Shown in pieces: positions 44,642 to 53,547 of a stretch of DNA of 64,000 nt. The notes beneath the pieces were generated by a model. That model was not told the DNA's origin. It made no database searches and saw nothing but the letters and a program-made list of their open reading frames with translations. Origin of the DNA: Pseudomonas sp. ERMR1:02. GTDB taxonomy: Bacteria; Pseudomonadota; Gammaproteobacteria; Pseudomonadales; Pseudomonadaceae. The stretch is from the NCBI RefSeq assembly GCF_002277815.1, contig NZ_NKJI01000020.1, forward strand, positions 41,100 to 105,099, in the 5' to 3' direction. The translations under genes were made by a program, and so were the position numbers. Positions within the stretch are counted from its first letter, which is position 1, and every line of letters begins with the position of its first letter.

Positions 44642-45523
44642 ATGTCAGAGCAAAACTCGCAACTACTCAACTTCAAAAAGTGGAAGATTGGTAACGTCAC
44701 CGTAACACGGATTCTTGAAATGGATCCGATGCACATACCGCCAGAATGGCTTTTACAGACCACGGCGGAGACCATCAAGAAACACCCGTGGCTGCAGCCC
44801 AATTTCGCGACTTCGGACGGGCAGATCATTGCCAATATCCAGGGCTTTGTGATCGAAGCAGGCGGGCAGCGAATCATGGTTGACCCGTGCGTCGGCAACG
44901 ACAAACCGCGCGAAAGCGCGGCGTTCAACAAGCTGAACAATCCGTTTCTTGAGCGCCTGACAGCTGCGGGGTTTCCACCGGAAACGATTGACTATGTCCT
45001 GTGTACACATCTCCATGTTGACCATGCAGGATGGAATACGCGGCTCGTAGACGGCCAATGGGTGCCGACGTTTCCTAACGCTCGTTATTTGTTCGGACGC
45101 GTCGAAGTCGAATACGCAAAGCTCGACGATGGTCTGGATGCAAAGGCCACCTTTGAGGACTCTGTCCAACCTATCCTTGATGCGGGCCTGGCCGAGCTTG
45201 TCGAGTTTGACTTTCGGATCGGCGATGAGGTTTTCCTTGAGCCCTCTCCAGGCCATACGCCAGGTCATTGTTACATCCGGATCTCGTCGATGGGTGAAGA
45301 GGCGGTCATCACGGGTGACCTTATACATCATCCGATTCAAGCTTGTGAGCCGGACGTGTGCAGCAACTTCTGCTTTAACACTGACCAGGCCCGCGCAACC
45401 CGGCGACTATTCCTTGAGAAGTACAGCGACACCAACACCGTGGTGCTCGGCACGCATTTCACTGAGCCTACTGGCGTGCGCATCCTGCCGCACGGCAATG
45501 TCTGGAAGGTGGAGGAGCTATGA
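44642..45523 (+). CDS. Metallo-beta-lactamase-fold hydrolase
   Basis: This is a 293-residue protein of the MBL superfamily. The zinc motif HLHVDHAGWN is at residues 123-132, with a further metal ligand His in PSPGHTPGHCYIRI and the bridging Asp in AVITGDLIHHP. The last ligand is in LGTHFTEPTG. There is no signal peptide. CGGAGAA lies six bases before the ATG. Cytoplasmic relatives act as lactonases, esterases or thioesterases; with a BVMO nearby, opening of a lactone product is a plausible job. The following small frame overlaps its stop codon (ATGA). Confidence 0.82.
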   Translation: MSEQNSQLLNFKKWKIGNVTVTRILEMDPMHIPPEWLLQTTAETIKKHPWLQPNFATSDGQIIANIQGFVIEAGGQRIMVDPCVGNDKPRESAAFNKLNNPFLERLTAAGFPPETIDYVLCTHLHVDHAGWNTRLVDGQWVPTFPNARYLFGRVEVEYAKLDDGLDAKATFEDSVQPILDAGLAELVEFDFRIGDEVFLEPSPGHTPGHCYIRISSMGEEAVITGDLIHHPIQACEPDVCSNFCFNTDQARATRRLFLEKYSDTNTVVLGTHFTEPTGVRILPHGNVWKVEEL

Positions 45524-45817
45524 CGAAAGCCGGGGCGGATCATTCAATCGCCGCGCCGGCTGCAACCGATTTGCCTGTACACCCGTATCGGTTCCAGTCG
45601 CCGGAAGAAGTCATCGCCGGAATATCGGGCCTAGCAATTAAGAGCATACCGTCGCGAACGATGCGCGGCGAATCTTGCGATCACATCTGGCTCGCTGTCG
45701 CTGACGAAGATCAAGAGCATTCTGTCGATTGAGCGTGAACTGGGTGAACGCACGCAGGCACTTACACCGGAACTAAACCTGCGCAGCGGAGTTCACGAAC
45801 TTTGCCGGCATCACTAA
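45520..45817 (+). pseudogene. Unrecognised small gene, probably frameshifted
   Basis: It begins with an ATGA overlap with the MBL gene and reads MTKAGADHSIAAPAATDLPV then HPYRFQSPEEVIAGISGLAI. After about residue 50, coding character moves to another frame (LAITSGSLSLTKIKSILSIE, then RELGERTQALTPELNLR) and ends at a TAA at 45815-45817. Joined, it would be about 98 residues, soluble and helical. I do not recognise the family. A further short open frame at 45802-46005 ends ...NPNAVSYPTPRLG, also unrecognised. Confidence 0.35.
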
Positions 45818-46193
45818 TACCTCAAATGGACGCAAGGAGGGCTTACGTATATCCATTAGCGCAAACTCCCAAGTTTGCCCTAATGGATCTGGCGGGTGAC
45901 GCTTCGCTGTTTGTTAACGGCGCGGTGACGTACCACAACAACGTTCTAGGCCCCAGCATTGTCAATCCGAATGCAGTGTCCTATCCGACACCGCGCCTGG
46001 GTTGATTTGAGGGCAGCGTGATGTACGCGCTGGGGAGACCGGGAATATCGCTGCAGAGTTTTCGGTAATTAGTAGTCAGGTTATGGCCGTTGCTTGTTCC
46101 GAATGTTGACAAGCCAGAAAGAGGACTTCGATTCGGTAGTGCTCTGATATCGCGTTTTTTATAAAAATAAAAAAATGAGACAGGTAAATAACG
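45818..46193. other. Upstream region of the FadL-type gene
   Basis: This stretch holds an unassigned short frame up to 46005 and then AT-rich sequence. ATGTTGACA at 46103-46111 matches strings at 40102-40110 and 52736-52744, each upstream of an island gene. No other gene or RNA is supported. Confidence 0.4.
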
Positions 46194-47375
46194 ATGAACA
46201 ATTTTAAACGAAGGAATATGTTTTTTGCGCTGTCTGGCATCGCACTGAATATAGGCGTACCGAATGCATATGCCACAAATGGCATTTATTTGACCGGCAG
46301 CGGAGCAAATTCATCTGGAATGGGCGGAGCCGCCATTGCTTTCCCGCAAGACGTGACGTCGGCTGTGGACAATCCTGCCGGGCTCGCCGAACTTGGTTCG
46401 CGAGTCGAGCTGAACGGCTCGGTCGTACCCATTTCCGCCGATTCTACTTTTGGTTCTACGGACAATCATCTGTATTCGCGCAAGATTCTTCTGATTCCAG
46501 GATTCGGAGTCAATTATCAGATTGCGCCGCAATGGACCTTCGGCGTGGCTGTGACCGGTGCAGGGGCGGCATCGAATTACGGACGCCCCGTACTTCCTGT
46601 CCCGGGCGCTGGCGACGCCAACGCTAGTCTAGTCGTTGTCAACACTAGTCCTACGATCACCTACAAGCCTCTTCCGAACCTCTCAATTGGTGCATCGCTG
46701 GTGATCGGCGTCGAGCAACTACGTCTGGACGGACTTATCGTACCCGGGCCGTCTGGCTCCCTGGAGCCCGGCCCAAGTCACGGTAATTCATATGCCTACG
46801 GTATCGGCACAGGAGTTGGGGTGCTCTGGACACCGATTCCTATGGTGTCTTTGGGGGCGTCCTATTTCACCAAAACCTGGTTTACGCCACTTGAAGGGTA
46901 CAAAGACGATGTTCTTGCCCCAAGCAATGGACATCTAGACAGTCCCTCCAGATATGGTGCCGGGATCGCCATACGCCCGTTGCCGGGATTGACCGTTGCT
47001 TTGGATTATCTGCGGATCGAGTGGGAAAGCGCCGCGGGCTACAACACGTCGAGTAGCTTTGGTTATCGCAATCAAAACGTCGGTCGTGTCGGCGTCTCGT
47101 ACGAAATTAATCCGAAATGGACCGTTCGGAGCGGCTATAGCTTTGCCAACATGCACATCGATTCCACTCATACTTTGGCGAACGTGCGCGCGCCAGGTAT
47201 AAGCCCTCGTGCGGTGACGGTCGGTGCCACCTACGCGATAGACAAGAGCAACCAGATAACCGGCGCTTTCGAATATGACATTCCGACTTCGATTCACGGA
47301 ACGGGGCCGAGCGAGGGGACGAACATCAGTGCGAGATATCAGGTTTATACAATCGGATATACGCACAAGTTCTAA
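46194..47375 (+). CDS. FadL/OmpP1/TodX family outer-membrane hydrophobic-compound channel
   Basis: This 393-residue protein has a signal peptide (RRNMFFALSGIALNIGVPNA, then YATNGIYLTG). The mature N-terminus has SGANSSGMGGAAIAFPQDVT and the diagnostic NPA region SAVDNPAGLAELGSRVELNG. Alternating beta strands follow, and it ends in a phenylalanine-terminated strand (YTIGYTHKF). FadL-type barrels carry long-chain fatty acids or hydrophobic aromatics across the outer membrane. Its presence with an oxygenase and CoA ligase suggests a hydrophobic growth substrate. The start at 46194 is preceded by AGGTAAATAACG. The frame is intact. Confidence 0.87.
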   Translation: MNNFKRRNMFFALSGIALNIGVPNAYATNGIYLTGSGANSSGMGGAAIAFPQDVTSAVDNPAGLAELGSRVELNGSVVPISADSTFGSTDNHLYSRKILLIPGFGVNYQIAPQWTFGVAVTGAGAASNYGRPVLPVPGAGDANASLVVVNTSPTITYKPLPNLSIGASLVIGVEQLRLDGLIVPGPSGSLEPGPSHGNSYAYGIGTGVGVLWTPIPMVSLGASYFTKTWFTPLEGYKDDVLAPSNGHLDSPSRYGAGIAIRPLPGLTVALDYLRIEWESAAGYNTSSSFGYRNQNVGRVGVSYEINPKWTVRSGYSFANMHIDSTHTLANVRAPGISPRAVTVGATYAIDKSNQITGAFEYDIPTSIHGTGPSEGTNISARYQVYTIGYTHKF

Positions 47376-47385
47376 GTGATCACAA

Positions 47386-47411
47386 GGCGGGCCACGATGA
47401 GTGGACCCGCC
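47386..47411. terminator. Hairpin between convergent fadL-type and tetR genes
   Basis: GGCGGGCCAC and GTGGACCCGCC pair with one bulge around GATGA. It lies ten bases after the FadL-type stop and may act as a terminator for both convergent transcripts. No strong U-tract is present. Confidence 0.55.
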
Positions 47412-47537
47412 GAATGAAAGTTGATTGCGCGACAGGTTCGGTCCAACCGGTATCGCTGCCTAATTAGCAAGTCTCAAGTGTTCGGTCCGGCGTCCACTGA
47501 CATATTGCAATCTCCTTGCCCCGGGCGAGGATAGCGT

Positions 47538-48167
47538 TCAGTCGAGGCCGATCAGTCGCAGGCAGGCTATTACGGCCTGATCTGCAACCGCTTCCCCAGA
47601 CCGACGGCTACCCGGACGGTAGCAATAGGTTATCCAGCTCAGCAGGCCGCCGATCCAGATCGACATATCCGACGCTTCGGGCACGAATACATAACCGTCA
47701 CGCACGCATTCATCGATCATCTTGCCGATGCGCACGTCGAAATCGTGACGCAGGAGCATGATGCGCTGTGCGTCGGCACGATTAAGGTTCTTCATTTCGC
47801 GCTGGTAGACAACGAGGTACTCGTTGCGCGCAATGCTGATCTCCGCTACTCCACGCAGTGAGGCCTTGAGCAGGTCGACCGACGTCATTTGCGTTTCGGC
47901 GATCCGGTCGAGCGCCGCTAGCGATTCGGTTATGCCGAGTTCGCAGACAGCACACAAGATCGCGCTTTTTCCCTTGAAGTAGCTGTAGATAAATGGCTTG
48001 GTCACACCTAGCCTGTCGGCGAGCATTTCCAGCGTAGCTCCCTCAAAGCCCTTTTCGAAGAACAGCGCGGCGGCCTCTTCGAGAATGCGGTTCTGCTTGA
48101 ACGCGACGACGCTGAGCTTAATCTCGCGCCCGGTGGGCGCGCTGGCGGTGGTGCTGGTTTTGGTCAT
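47538..48167 (-). CDS. TetR family transcriptional regulator
   Basis: This 209-residue protein has an N-terminal TetR DNA-binding domain (QNRILEEAAALFFEKGFEGA, TLEMLADRLGVTKPFIYSYF, KGKSAILCAV) and a helical ligand-binding domain resembling the KstR/TetR_C branch (LLRHDFDVRIGKMIDECVRD). Its ATG overlaps the stop of the Fe-alcohol dehydrogenase gene (ATGA), so both are translated from one transcript. It is probably the local repressor of the divergent BVMO promoter and of its own operon, released by a pathway intermediate. Confidence 0.87.
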   Translation of the reverse strand: MTKTSTTASAPTGREIKLSVVAFKQNRILEEAAALFFEKGFEGATLEMLADRLGVTKPFIYSYFKGKSAILCAVCELGITESLAALDRIAETQMTSVDLLKASLRGVAEISIARNEYLVVYQREMKNLNRADAQRIMLLRHDFDVRIGKMIDECVRDGYVFVPEASDMSIWIGGLLSWITYCYRPGSRRSGEAVADQAVIACLRLIGLD

Positions 48168-49342
48168 GTAGCCCTTCTTAGAATCTCCAGTATATCCGCG
48201 GGCGACCGGACCGGCCGCGGATTGGTTCTCGCGTAAGCATCCAGCATAGTATGGTTCGCTACCTGCTGGAAGCGTTCTTCCCCTACGCCCACTTCGGCCA
48301 ATGTCCGCGGCATGCCGAGGCTGCGAATAAGCGCATCGAGCGCTTCAGACGCGGTGCCGTGCGTATTACCAAGGCACTGCAATATGCGCACTTGGCGGCT
48401 GGCGTCATGCTCTGCATTCCAGGAGAGCACGTAGGGCGACATGACGCATGAGGTGTAGCCGTGCGGAACGTCGCAGGTGCCGCCAAGGATGTGCCCGATG
48501 GCGTGGCTTGCTCCCATCGGCACGCCGCCGATGATAGAGATCATCGATTGCCAGGCCCCGAGCTGACATTTGAGCCGCGCTTCCAAGTCCGACGGGTCTG
48601 CCTTAGTGCGCGCCAGCCCCTCAACCAGCAGGCGCAAGGCGCTGTCGGCGAGACCATCGGCAAAGTCGTTGGACAGGTGCGAGGCGAGCGTTTCTACCGC
48701 GTGATCGACCGACCTGACCCCGGTCGAAAGCCAGAGCTGTTCGCTCGTGTAGATCGTGAGTGCCGGATCGAGCACGACCATGATCGGCGCCATGCTGCGG
48801 TGCTCGTAACCCTGCTTATGCTGCATTAGCTCGTTCGTCGCTCCCGAAAGCGCATTGAACTCGCCACCGGAAAGCGTCGTCGGTACGCAGATCACACGGA
48901 TATCCGGGCCAAGAGTGACCGGATTGATCACGTTGCCCTCAGGATCAACGTAAACGTGCAGCGCATCGAACTCTTCGACGCAGCGTACGTCGTGCTTGAG
49001 CAGCAGCGCGACGATCTTGGCGGCATCGGTGACAGACCCGCCGCCGATGGAAACGATCAAATCGGCCCCCGCCGCACGCGCGGCATTGGCGGCACGGAGC
49101 ACGTCCGTTCGAGGCGCGTGCGGAGCAATGCCGCTGAAAGTGGCGGCATGGCGGTCGCCAAGCTCGCGCTCAATTGCAGCGATTTCGTCGGTTTTCGTAC
49201 GTAAGGTATGCGAGGCGAGGATGAACACTCGCCGCGCATCCATTTTTTCGGCCTGATCGCGGATTGCCTCGCGGGCCGGTTGACCTATGGTCACTCGCTC
49301 GGTCTCGGTAAACGTCATCTGGCTTGCTCTAATGCTGCACAT
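48164..49342 (-). CDS. Iron-containing alcohol dehydrogenase (maleylacetate reductase-like)
   Basis: This 392-residue member of the Fe-ADH superfamily has the nucleotide site SIGGGSVTDAAKIVALLL, CVPTTLSGGEFNALSGATNE, and the metal ligands expected in SVDHAVETLASHLS and GASHAIGHILGGTCDVPHGY. Sequence and length place it near the maleylacetate reductase/dehydroquinate-like branch. AGGAG lies six bases before the ATG at 49342; an ATG at 49318 is an alternative. It is transcribed divergently from the BVMO and upstream of tetR. Possible roles are reduction of maleylacetate in an aromatic pathway, or interconversion of an alcohol and ketone. Confidence 0.84.
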   Translation of the reverse strand: MCSIRASQMTFTETERVTIGQPAREAIRDQAEKMDARRVFILASHTLRTKTDEIAAIERELGDRHAATFSGIAPHAPRTDVLRAANAARAAGADLIVSIGGGSVTDAAKIVALLLKHDVRCVEEFDALHVYVDPEGNVINPVTLGPDIRVICVPTTLSGGEFNALSGATNELMQHKQGYEHRSMAPIMVVLDPALTIYTSEQLWLSTGVRSVDHAVETLASHLSNDFADGLADSALRLLVEGLARTKADPSDLEARLKCQLGAWQSMISIIGGVPMGASHAIGHILGGTCDVPHGYTSCVMSPYVLSWNAEHDASRQVRILQCLGNTHGTASEALDALIRSLGMPRTLAEVGVGEERFQQVANHTMLDAYARTNPRPVRSPADILEILRRAT

Positions 49343-49853
49343 CACTCGCTCCTTTTATTTTTATGCGGGCTCTCACATTTTTAAAATGCGCAGAGCAGAT
49401 GTTGTCACGCTGATAATATTCCCGCTAGTAGTTTTTTTACCAGCGATGAAGTCTCGACTCTCTGGGGCCATTGCCCATTACGTGTTCCAACGCATCTGCC
49501 CGCCGGTGAATGTCGCGGGCGCGGCGAACACACCCCCCGGGTTGCTGGCGGCTTTCTTGGGCGGATACGTGTCAACGGCACTCCGCGCCAGACGCTGAAC
49601 CCGCGATAAGTCGCACGAGATGGCTGCTTCACAGGGCGCGGCATGCCGATGGCCTGCTTCGGATCAAGATTTCACCACTCCGGCTTGAACGACCTGCTGC
49701 ACAGCGAAGCCGTCGCGGAAGGCTGACAACGCATGCTTCCAAAAAAATATGCCGGTTGAACGCAGCTATTTTTTTGGTCGATATACCGATGAGTAGATTT
49801 TTCTTTTTCATGGTATGATCCGGCTGACAACTTACAAGAAGCGAGGGATTTAG
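49343..49853. promoter_or_regulatory. Divergent promoter region between Fe-ADH/tetR and the BVMO gene
   Basis: About 510 bases. An extended -10 (TGGTATGAT, 49811-49819) lies about 35 bases before the BVMO start, preceded by an AT-rich tract with TTTTTTTGGTCGATATA. The left half contains GC-rich sequence with shadow frames on both strands. No operator palindrome could be identified with confidence. Confidence 0.5.
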
Positions 49854-51809
49854 ATGAAGTCTCCAATGATCACAGACCGTCCAATTCCTGCCGAAAGCGT
49901 TGATCTGACGCTTTTGCGGCTGGGTGTCGACGAAGCCAATATTCCCGCGCTGCTGATGGTGCTCGTGCAACTGACCGGAGAGCGCAAGTACCTCGGTTCT
50001 CCCTATGCCCCGAGCCGGAGCAAGGGGCTCGACGACAACGACAGCGGCGGGCTGCCCGATGAAATTCAAGCCGAGATCCGGGAGGCTGCTTGGGCAGCGA
50101 TAACCGCCTGGGTTGACGGCCGCGAGCCTGTCCTTCCACGACCAGTCAATGCCGAACTCGCGGCGATGCTCGCCGTGGCAATGGTCGAAGCGGTGCCCGC
50201 CGAATATGGCGATACCATCGCCGCGACGATGCATCTCGATCCGGTGCCCGATCCGGTACGCTCGGCCAAGACGCTCAAGGCGATCATCATCGGCGCGGGC
50301 GTCTCCGGCATGGTTGCCGCGGTGCGCCTCCAAGAAATGGGGGTCGAGCACACGATCTTCGAAAAGAACCACGAGTTTGGCGGCACGTGGTGGGAAAACC
50401 GCTACCCCGGCTGCGGCGTCGATACGCCGAACCTGACCTACACCTTCTCTTTCCGCCCGAACGACTGGACGGCGTACTTCCCCTTGCGCGACGAGATCGA
50501 GAGCTACCTGCTGGCCACCGCGCAGGAAAGCGGTCTTTATGACCACGTCCGCTTCGACACGAAGGTGGAGCGCGCGGAGTGGTTGACCGACCGCAATCAG
50601 TGGGAGGTCACGGTTCGCGGCGAGGACGGCACTCAGGAAGTTCACCACGCCGACTTCGTGATGAGCGCGGTCGGCCTTCTCAACATGCCCGTCGTGCCAG
50701 ACATCAAGGGGCTTTCGGGCTTTGCGGGGCGCGTCGTGCACACCAGCGACTGGCCGCAGGACATCGAACTCAAGGGCAAGCGCGTCGCAGTCGTCGGCAA
50801 TGGCGCGTCAGCCATGCAGGTTGTCCCCGCGATTGCGGACGAGGTCGCCGAACTCACTCTGTTCGCCCGATCAAAGCAATGGGCCGCGCCGTTCCCGCAG
50901 TTCCGCAAACCGGTGCCTGTTGGCGTACGCTATCTGATGCAAGTGGTTCCGCTCTACCGTGCATGGGCGGAGCAACGCGTAACTTGGACATTCAACGACC
51001 GCGTCCTCGGCACTCTGTTTCGCGATCCCGAGTGGTCCGAGCCCGCCCGTTCGGTAAACGCGATCAACGACGGCCACCGCGAATTCTTCACCCGCTACGT
51101 CCGCGAGGAACTGGGCGACCGGCAGGATCTGCTGCCTCTGGTCCTCCCGGACTTTCCGCCTTTTGCCAAGCGCATGCTGCTCGACAACGGTTGGTATCGC
51201 ACCTTGCGTAAACCTCACGTGCAACTCGTTCCCCAGCGTCTGTCCGAAGTTCGCGGATCCACCCTGATCGCGGGCGACGGGCAGGAGATCGAAGCCGATG
51301 TGCTGATTCTCGCCACCGGGTTTCAGGCGTCCAATGTGCTCGGCTCCTATGATGTGGTTGGGCGTGAGGGGTGCGTGCTGCGCGAGTTCTGGGAGGGAGA
51401 CAATGCTGCTGCTTACCGCGGGACTCTGGTTCCGGGCTTCCCCAATTTCTTTATCCTGCTCGGCCCCAATGTTGGCTCCGGCCATGGCGGAAGCATGATT
51501 CGAAATATCGAGGCCCAAGCCCACTATGCCACCCGCGTGATTGAGGCGTTGGTCCTAGCGCAGGCCGATGCGGTCGAAGTCCGCGAGGACGCCTATGCCG
51601 ACTACAAGGCGCAGATCGACGCCGCGCATGAAGAGCTCGTCTGGACGCACCCCGGCGCGAATAACTGGTACCGCAATTCCCGCGGGCGGGTCGTTGCGAT
51701 CACGCCGTGGCGCAACGACGCCTTCTGGCGGATGACGCGCGATGCAAAGCCGGAGGACCTGAAGTTTACTGGGGTAACGGCAGAGCATAAAACCGAACAG
51801 GTCGGCTGA
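49854..51809 (+). CDS. Type I Baeyer-Villiger monooxygenase (4-hydroxyacetophenone monooxygenase-like)
   Basis: This is a 651-residue flavoprotein. After an N-terminal extension of about 138 residues, which is characteristic of the HapE subgroup, come the FAD motif IIIGAGVSGMVAAVRLQEMG (about 144-163), FGGTWWENRYPGCGVDTPN, the BVMO fingerprint FAGRVVHTSDWP (290-301), and the NADPH motif AVVGNGASAMQVV (313 onward). LATGFQASNVLGSYDVVG is the conserved C-terminal part. The enzyme inserts one oxygen atom next to a carbonyl, giving an ester or lactone. GAGGGAT precedes the ATG. The adjacent esterase and MBL hydrolase could open the product. The true substrate may be an aryl ketone or a cyclic or long-chain ketone. 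Confidence 0.9.
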   Translation: MKSPMITDRPIPAESVDLTLLRLGVDEANIPALLMVLVQLTGERKYLGSPYAPSRSKGLDDNDSGGLPDEIQAEIREAAWAAITAWVDGREPVLPRPVNAELAAMLAVAMVEAVPAEYGDTIAATMHLDPVPDPVRSAKTLKAIIIGAGVSGMVAAVRLQEMGVEHTIFEKNHEFGGTWWENRYPGCGVDTPNLTYTFSFRPNDWTAYFPLRDEIESYLLATAQESGLYDHVRFDTKVERAEWLTDRNQWEVTVRGEDGTQEVHHADFVMSAVGLLNMPVVPDIKGLSGFAGRVVHTSDWPQDIELKGKRVAVVGNGASAMQVVPAIADEVAELTLFARSKQWAAPFPQFRKPVPVGVRYLMQVVPLYRAWAEQRVTWTFNDRVLGTLFRDPEWSEPARSVNAINDGHREFFTRYVREELGDRQDLLPLVLPDFPPFAKRMLLDNGWYRTLRKPHVQLVPQRLSEVRGSTLIAGDGQEIEADVLILATGFQASNVLGSYDVVGREGCVLREFWEGDNAAAYRGTLVPGFPNFFILLGPNVGSGHGGSMIRNIEAQAHYATRVIEALVLAQADAVEVREDAYADYKAQIDAAHEELVWTHPGANNWYRNSRGRVVAITPWRNDAFWRMTRDAKPEDLKFTGVTAEHKTEQVG

Positions 51810-52847
51810 GCGGGATCAGCGCCGGGAAGGGGAGACACCGCGCGACGCGAGTCGAAGGCGCAATTCTCCCGATCGACTTGCGACCCGGCGCTCGATCCAG
51901 ATCCTTACCGCTCTGCGCGAGCGCGATCCTGCTCATGGACGAAGTTTGCTATTGGGTGGTCTCGCGTGATGGGCATTTCGCGAAGTGCTGAGGTCGCAGT
52001 GGGGATGGCAGTTAACTGCCATCCCCCCCAGGTCCGTACGTGCGGTCAGCCGTATCTTCGCGGCATTGAGGTATAGACCGAACCTGGCCAAGCGCTCCTG
52101 CAACTGCGCCAGAACTACTGAGCCAAGACATGGTGTGCATTTTAGTTAAGTGGGCAACAGTTCTTGCCTTTTAAGCGGGTATTTCATGCAGCCATAACGC
52201 CACTTCAAATCCTTCAAAATCCAGGTCATCCAAGATTGCACCCAGCCTGGTGCCTCGATAGCCAGTGTCGCGCTGAGCCACAGGCCTCAACGCGAATCTC
52301 GTCCATAAATGGATTGCAGTCCGAACGCTTAGAAGCGCGGAGCTGCAACCTGTTTTTATTCCGTTACCCATGCTGCTAGCCGGAGCAAATTCGCAAGCTG
52401 CATCATCGAATATATGCGTTGAAATCCCACATCCGCGTGCACCGTCAAGTGAACTGTCCGCACGAAAGCGCGGCTGCCTGCGTGACCTTTCTTCGCGACC
52501 GGTTTGGATTATCCGCCTCGACGGCATCTGGTTCTCTACCGAAGCCATGGATATGCGCGCTTGCACCGAAGCCGCTCTGGCGCGCTCTGTAGCGGTGCTT
52601 GATGCGGCGCAACGGCACTGTACTTGCCGCGCGCGGATGCCGTCCTCCCGGGCAAGCCGCATGACTCGAGAATCCGGTGCATGGCTCCGGGAGGCTTGCA
52701 GTCGAGTCAATCGGCATCAAAAAAACAAAGACAACATGTTGACATATTGAAAATATAACGCGTATCTTCACTTCATCAGAAAACGATAGTCCTCAAACAA
52801 AGTATTTCTCACGCGATAAACAAATAAAAAAAGCTACCGGAGGCGTC
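51810..52847. other. Long intergenic stretch, no supported gene
   Basis: About 1 kb. It holds a perfect 26-bp palindrome at 52001-52026 and fragments of coding-like sequence. For instance, the minus strand reads AILDDLDFEGFEVALWLHEI near 52171-52240, but without a recognisable family or good start. Larger frames (minus 52171-52710 and plus 52370-52750) overlap each other and show no family features. AT-rich sequence with ATGTTGACATATTG (52736-52749) precedes the VOC gene. Confidence 0.4.
52001..52026. repeat. Perfect 26-bp palindrome
   Basis: GGGGATGGCAGTT followed directly by its complement AACTGCCATCCCC, with no loop, extended by CCCC on the right. It could form a cruciform or an operator; it is not close to any gene start or stop. 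Confidence 0.8.
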
Positions 52848-53314
52848 ATGCCGATCCGAAAACTCGCTCACTACTGGGTTCGGTCTTACGACCTGAAAAG
52901 ATCCCGCTATTTCTATGGCAAGGTGCTTGGCTTCACTACCGGATACCAGCCAACCGCCGAGTTGCTAGGCGTTTGGATATACAAGGGGGGCTATGAAGCA
53001 GAGCACCTACGGTTTACATCGTCGAAATCTTTCCGTCCAGCACTCAGCTCCCCAGCTACAAAACCGGTGATCAAACATCCTTCGCAGGAGACAGGAGCTT
53101 TGACCATATCGCTTTCTGGGTTACGGAGTTGGTTGAGTATTGGGGGTTATTCAATGCCGAAGGTATTGCTTGGCGAGTTCGCACTGTTCCCATTCTTGGG
53201 CTGCACCAATTTTTTATCGAAGACCCTTCGGGCGCGACCATCGAACTGAATTTTCCAATCTCTGAGATTACAGCAGTGGAGCCTTACGTCTCCCGCGTAG
53301 TTGGGGATATGTAA
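52848..53314 (+). pseudogene. VOC (glyoxalase/extradiol dioxygenase fold) family protein (one-base frameshift)
   Basis: Restored length is 155 residues with two beta-alpha-beta-beta-beta modules. The first is RKLAHYWVRSYDLKRSRYFY, then GKVLGFTTGYQ with His in the metal position. The second is RSFDHIAFWVTELVEYWGLF followed by HQFFIEDPSGATIELNFPI. His and Glu residues at the usual metal positions are retained. The frame breaks near 53011, after AEHLR; one added base restores VYIVEIFPSSTQLPSYKTG. CGGAGG lies before the ATG. Members include glyoxalases, dioxygenases and isomerases, so the reaction cannot be given. It is the last gene of the island before the DUF1302 block. Confidence 0.75.
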
Positions 53315-53547
53315 TAGGCTTTTCTTTTTTCACGTCGGTACAGCTATGTGTAGGGAAGCAACTATTAGGTGGCTTTCATTGCATTGAGATGTATTTGCCT
53401 GGGTCGGATTTGCTGAGTGTAAACATTTGCCCGAAGTTCTTGGGATTTTTCACGGGATTAAGGTTTTATGCGGCGAGACCGCGCTCGGAGCTGTTGTGCC
53501 GGAATAAGTGATTTTTTGTGAAACCACAGAGAAGACGAGTACGTTAA

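Noticed and set aside
49629..50741. 370-residue open frame on the minus strand
   Set aside because: Shadow of the BVMO N-terminal region and its leader in GC-rich DNA; it shows no recognisable family.
51999..52080. Possible 3' end of a group II intron on the minus strand (GCACGTACGG next to a stable hairpin)
   Set aside because: The 5' arm and tetraloop of domain V cannot be built, and no reverse transcriptase remnant is nearby. I kept only the palindrome.
52171..52750. Overlapping frames of 126-179 residues on both strands
   Set aside because: They overlap each other, lack ribosome sites and have no family features. Only a short coding-like tail is noted.
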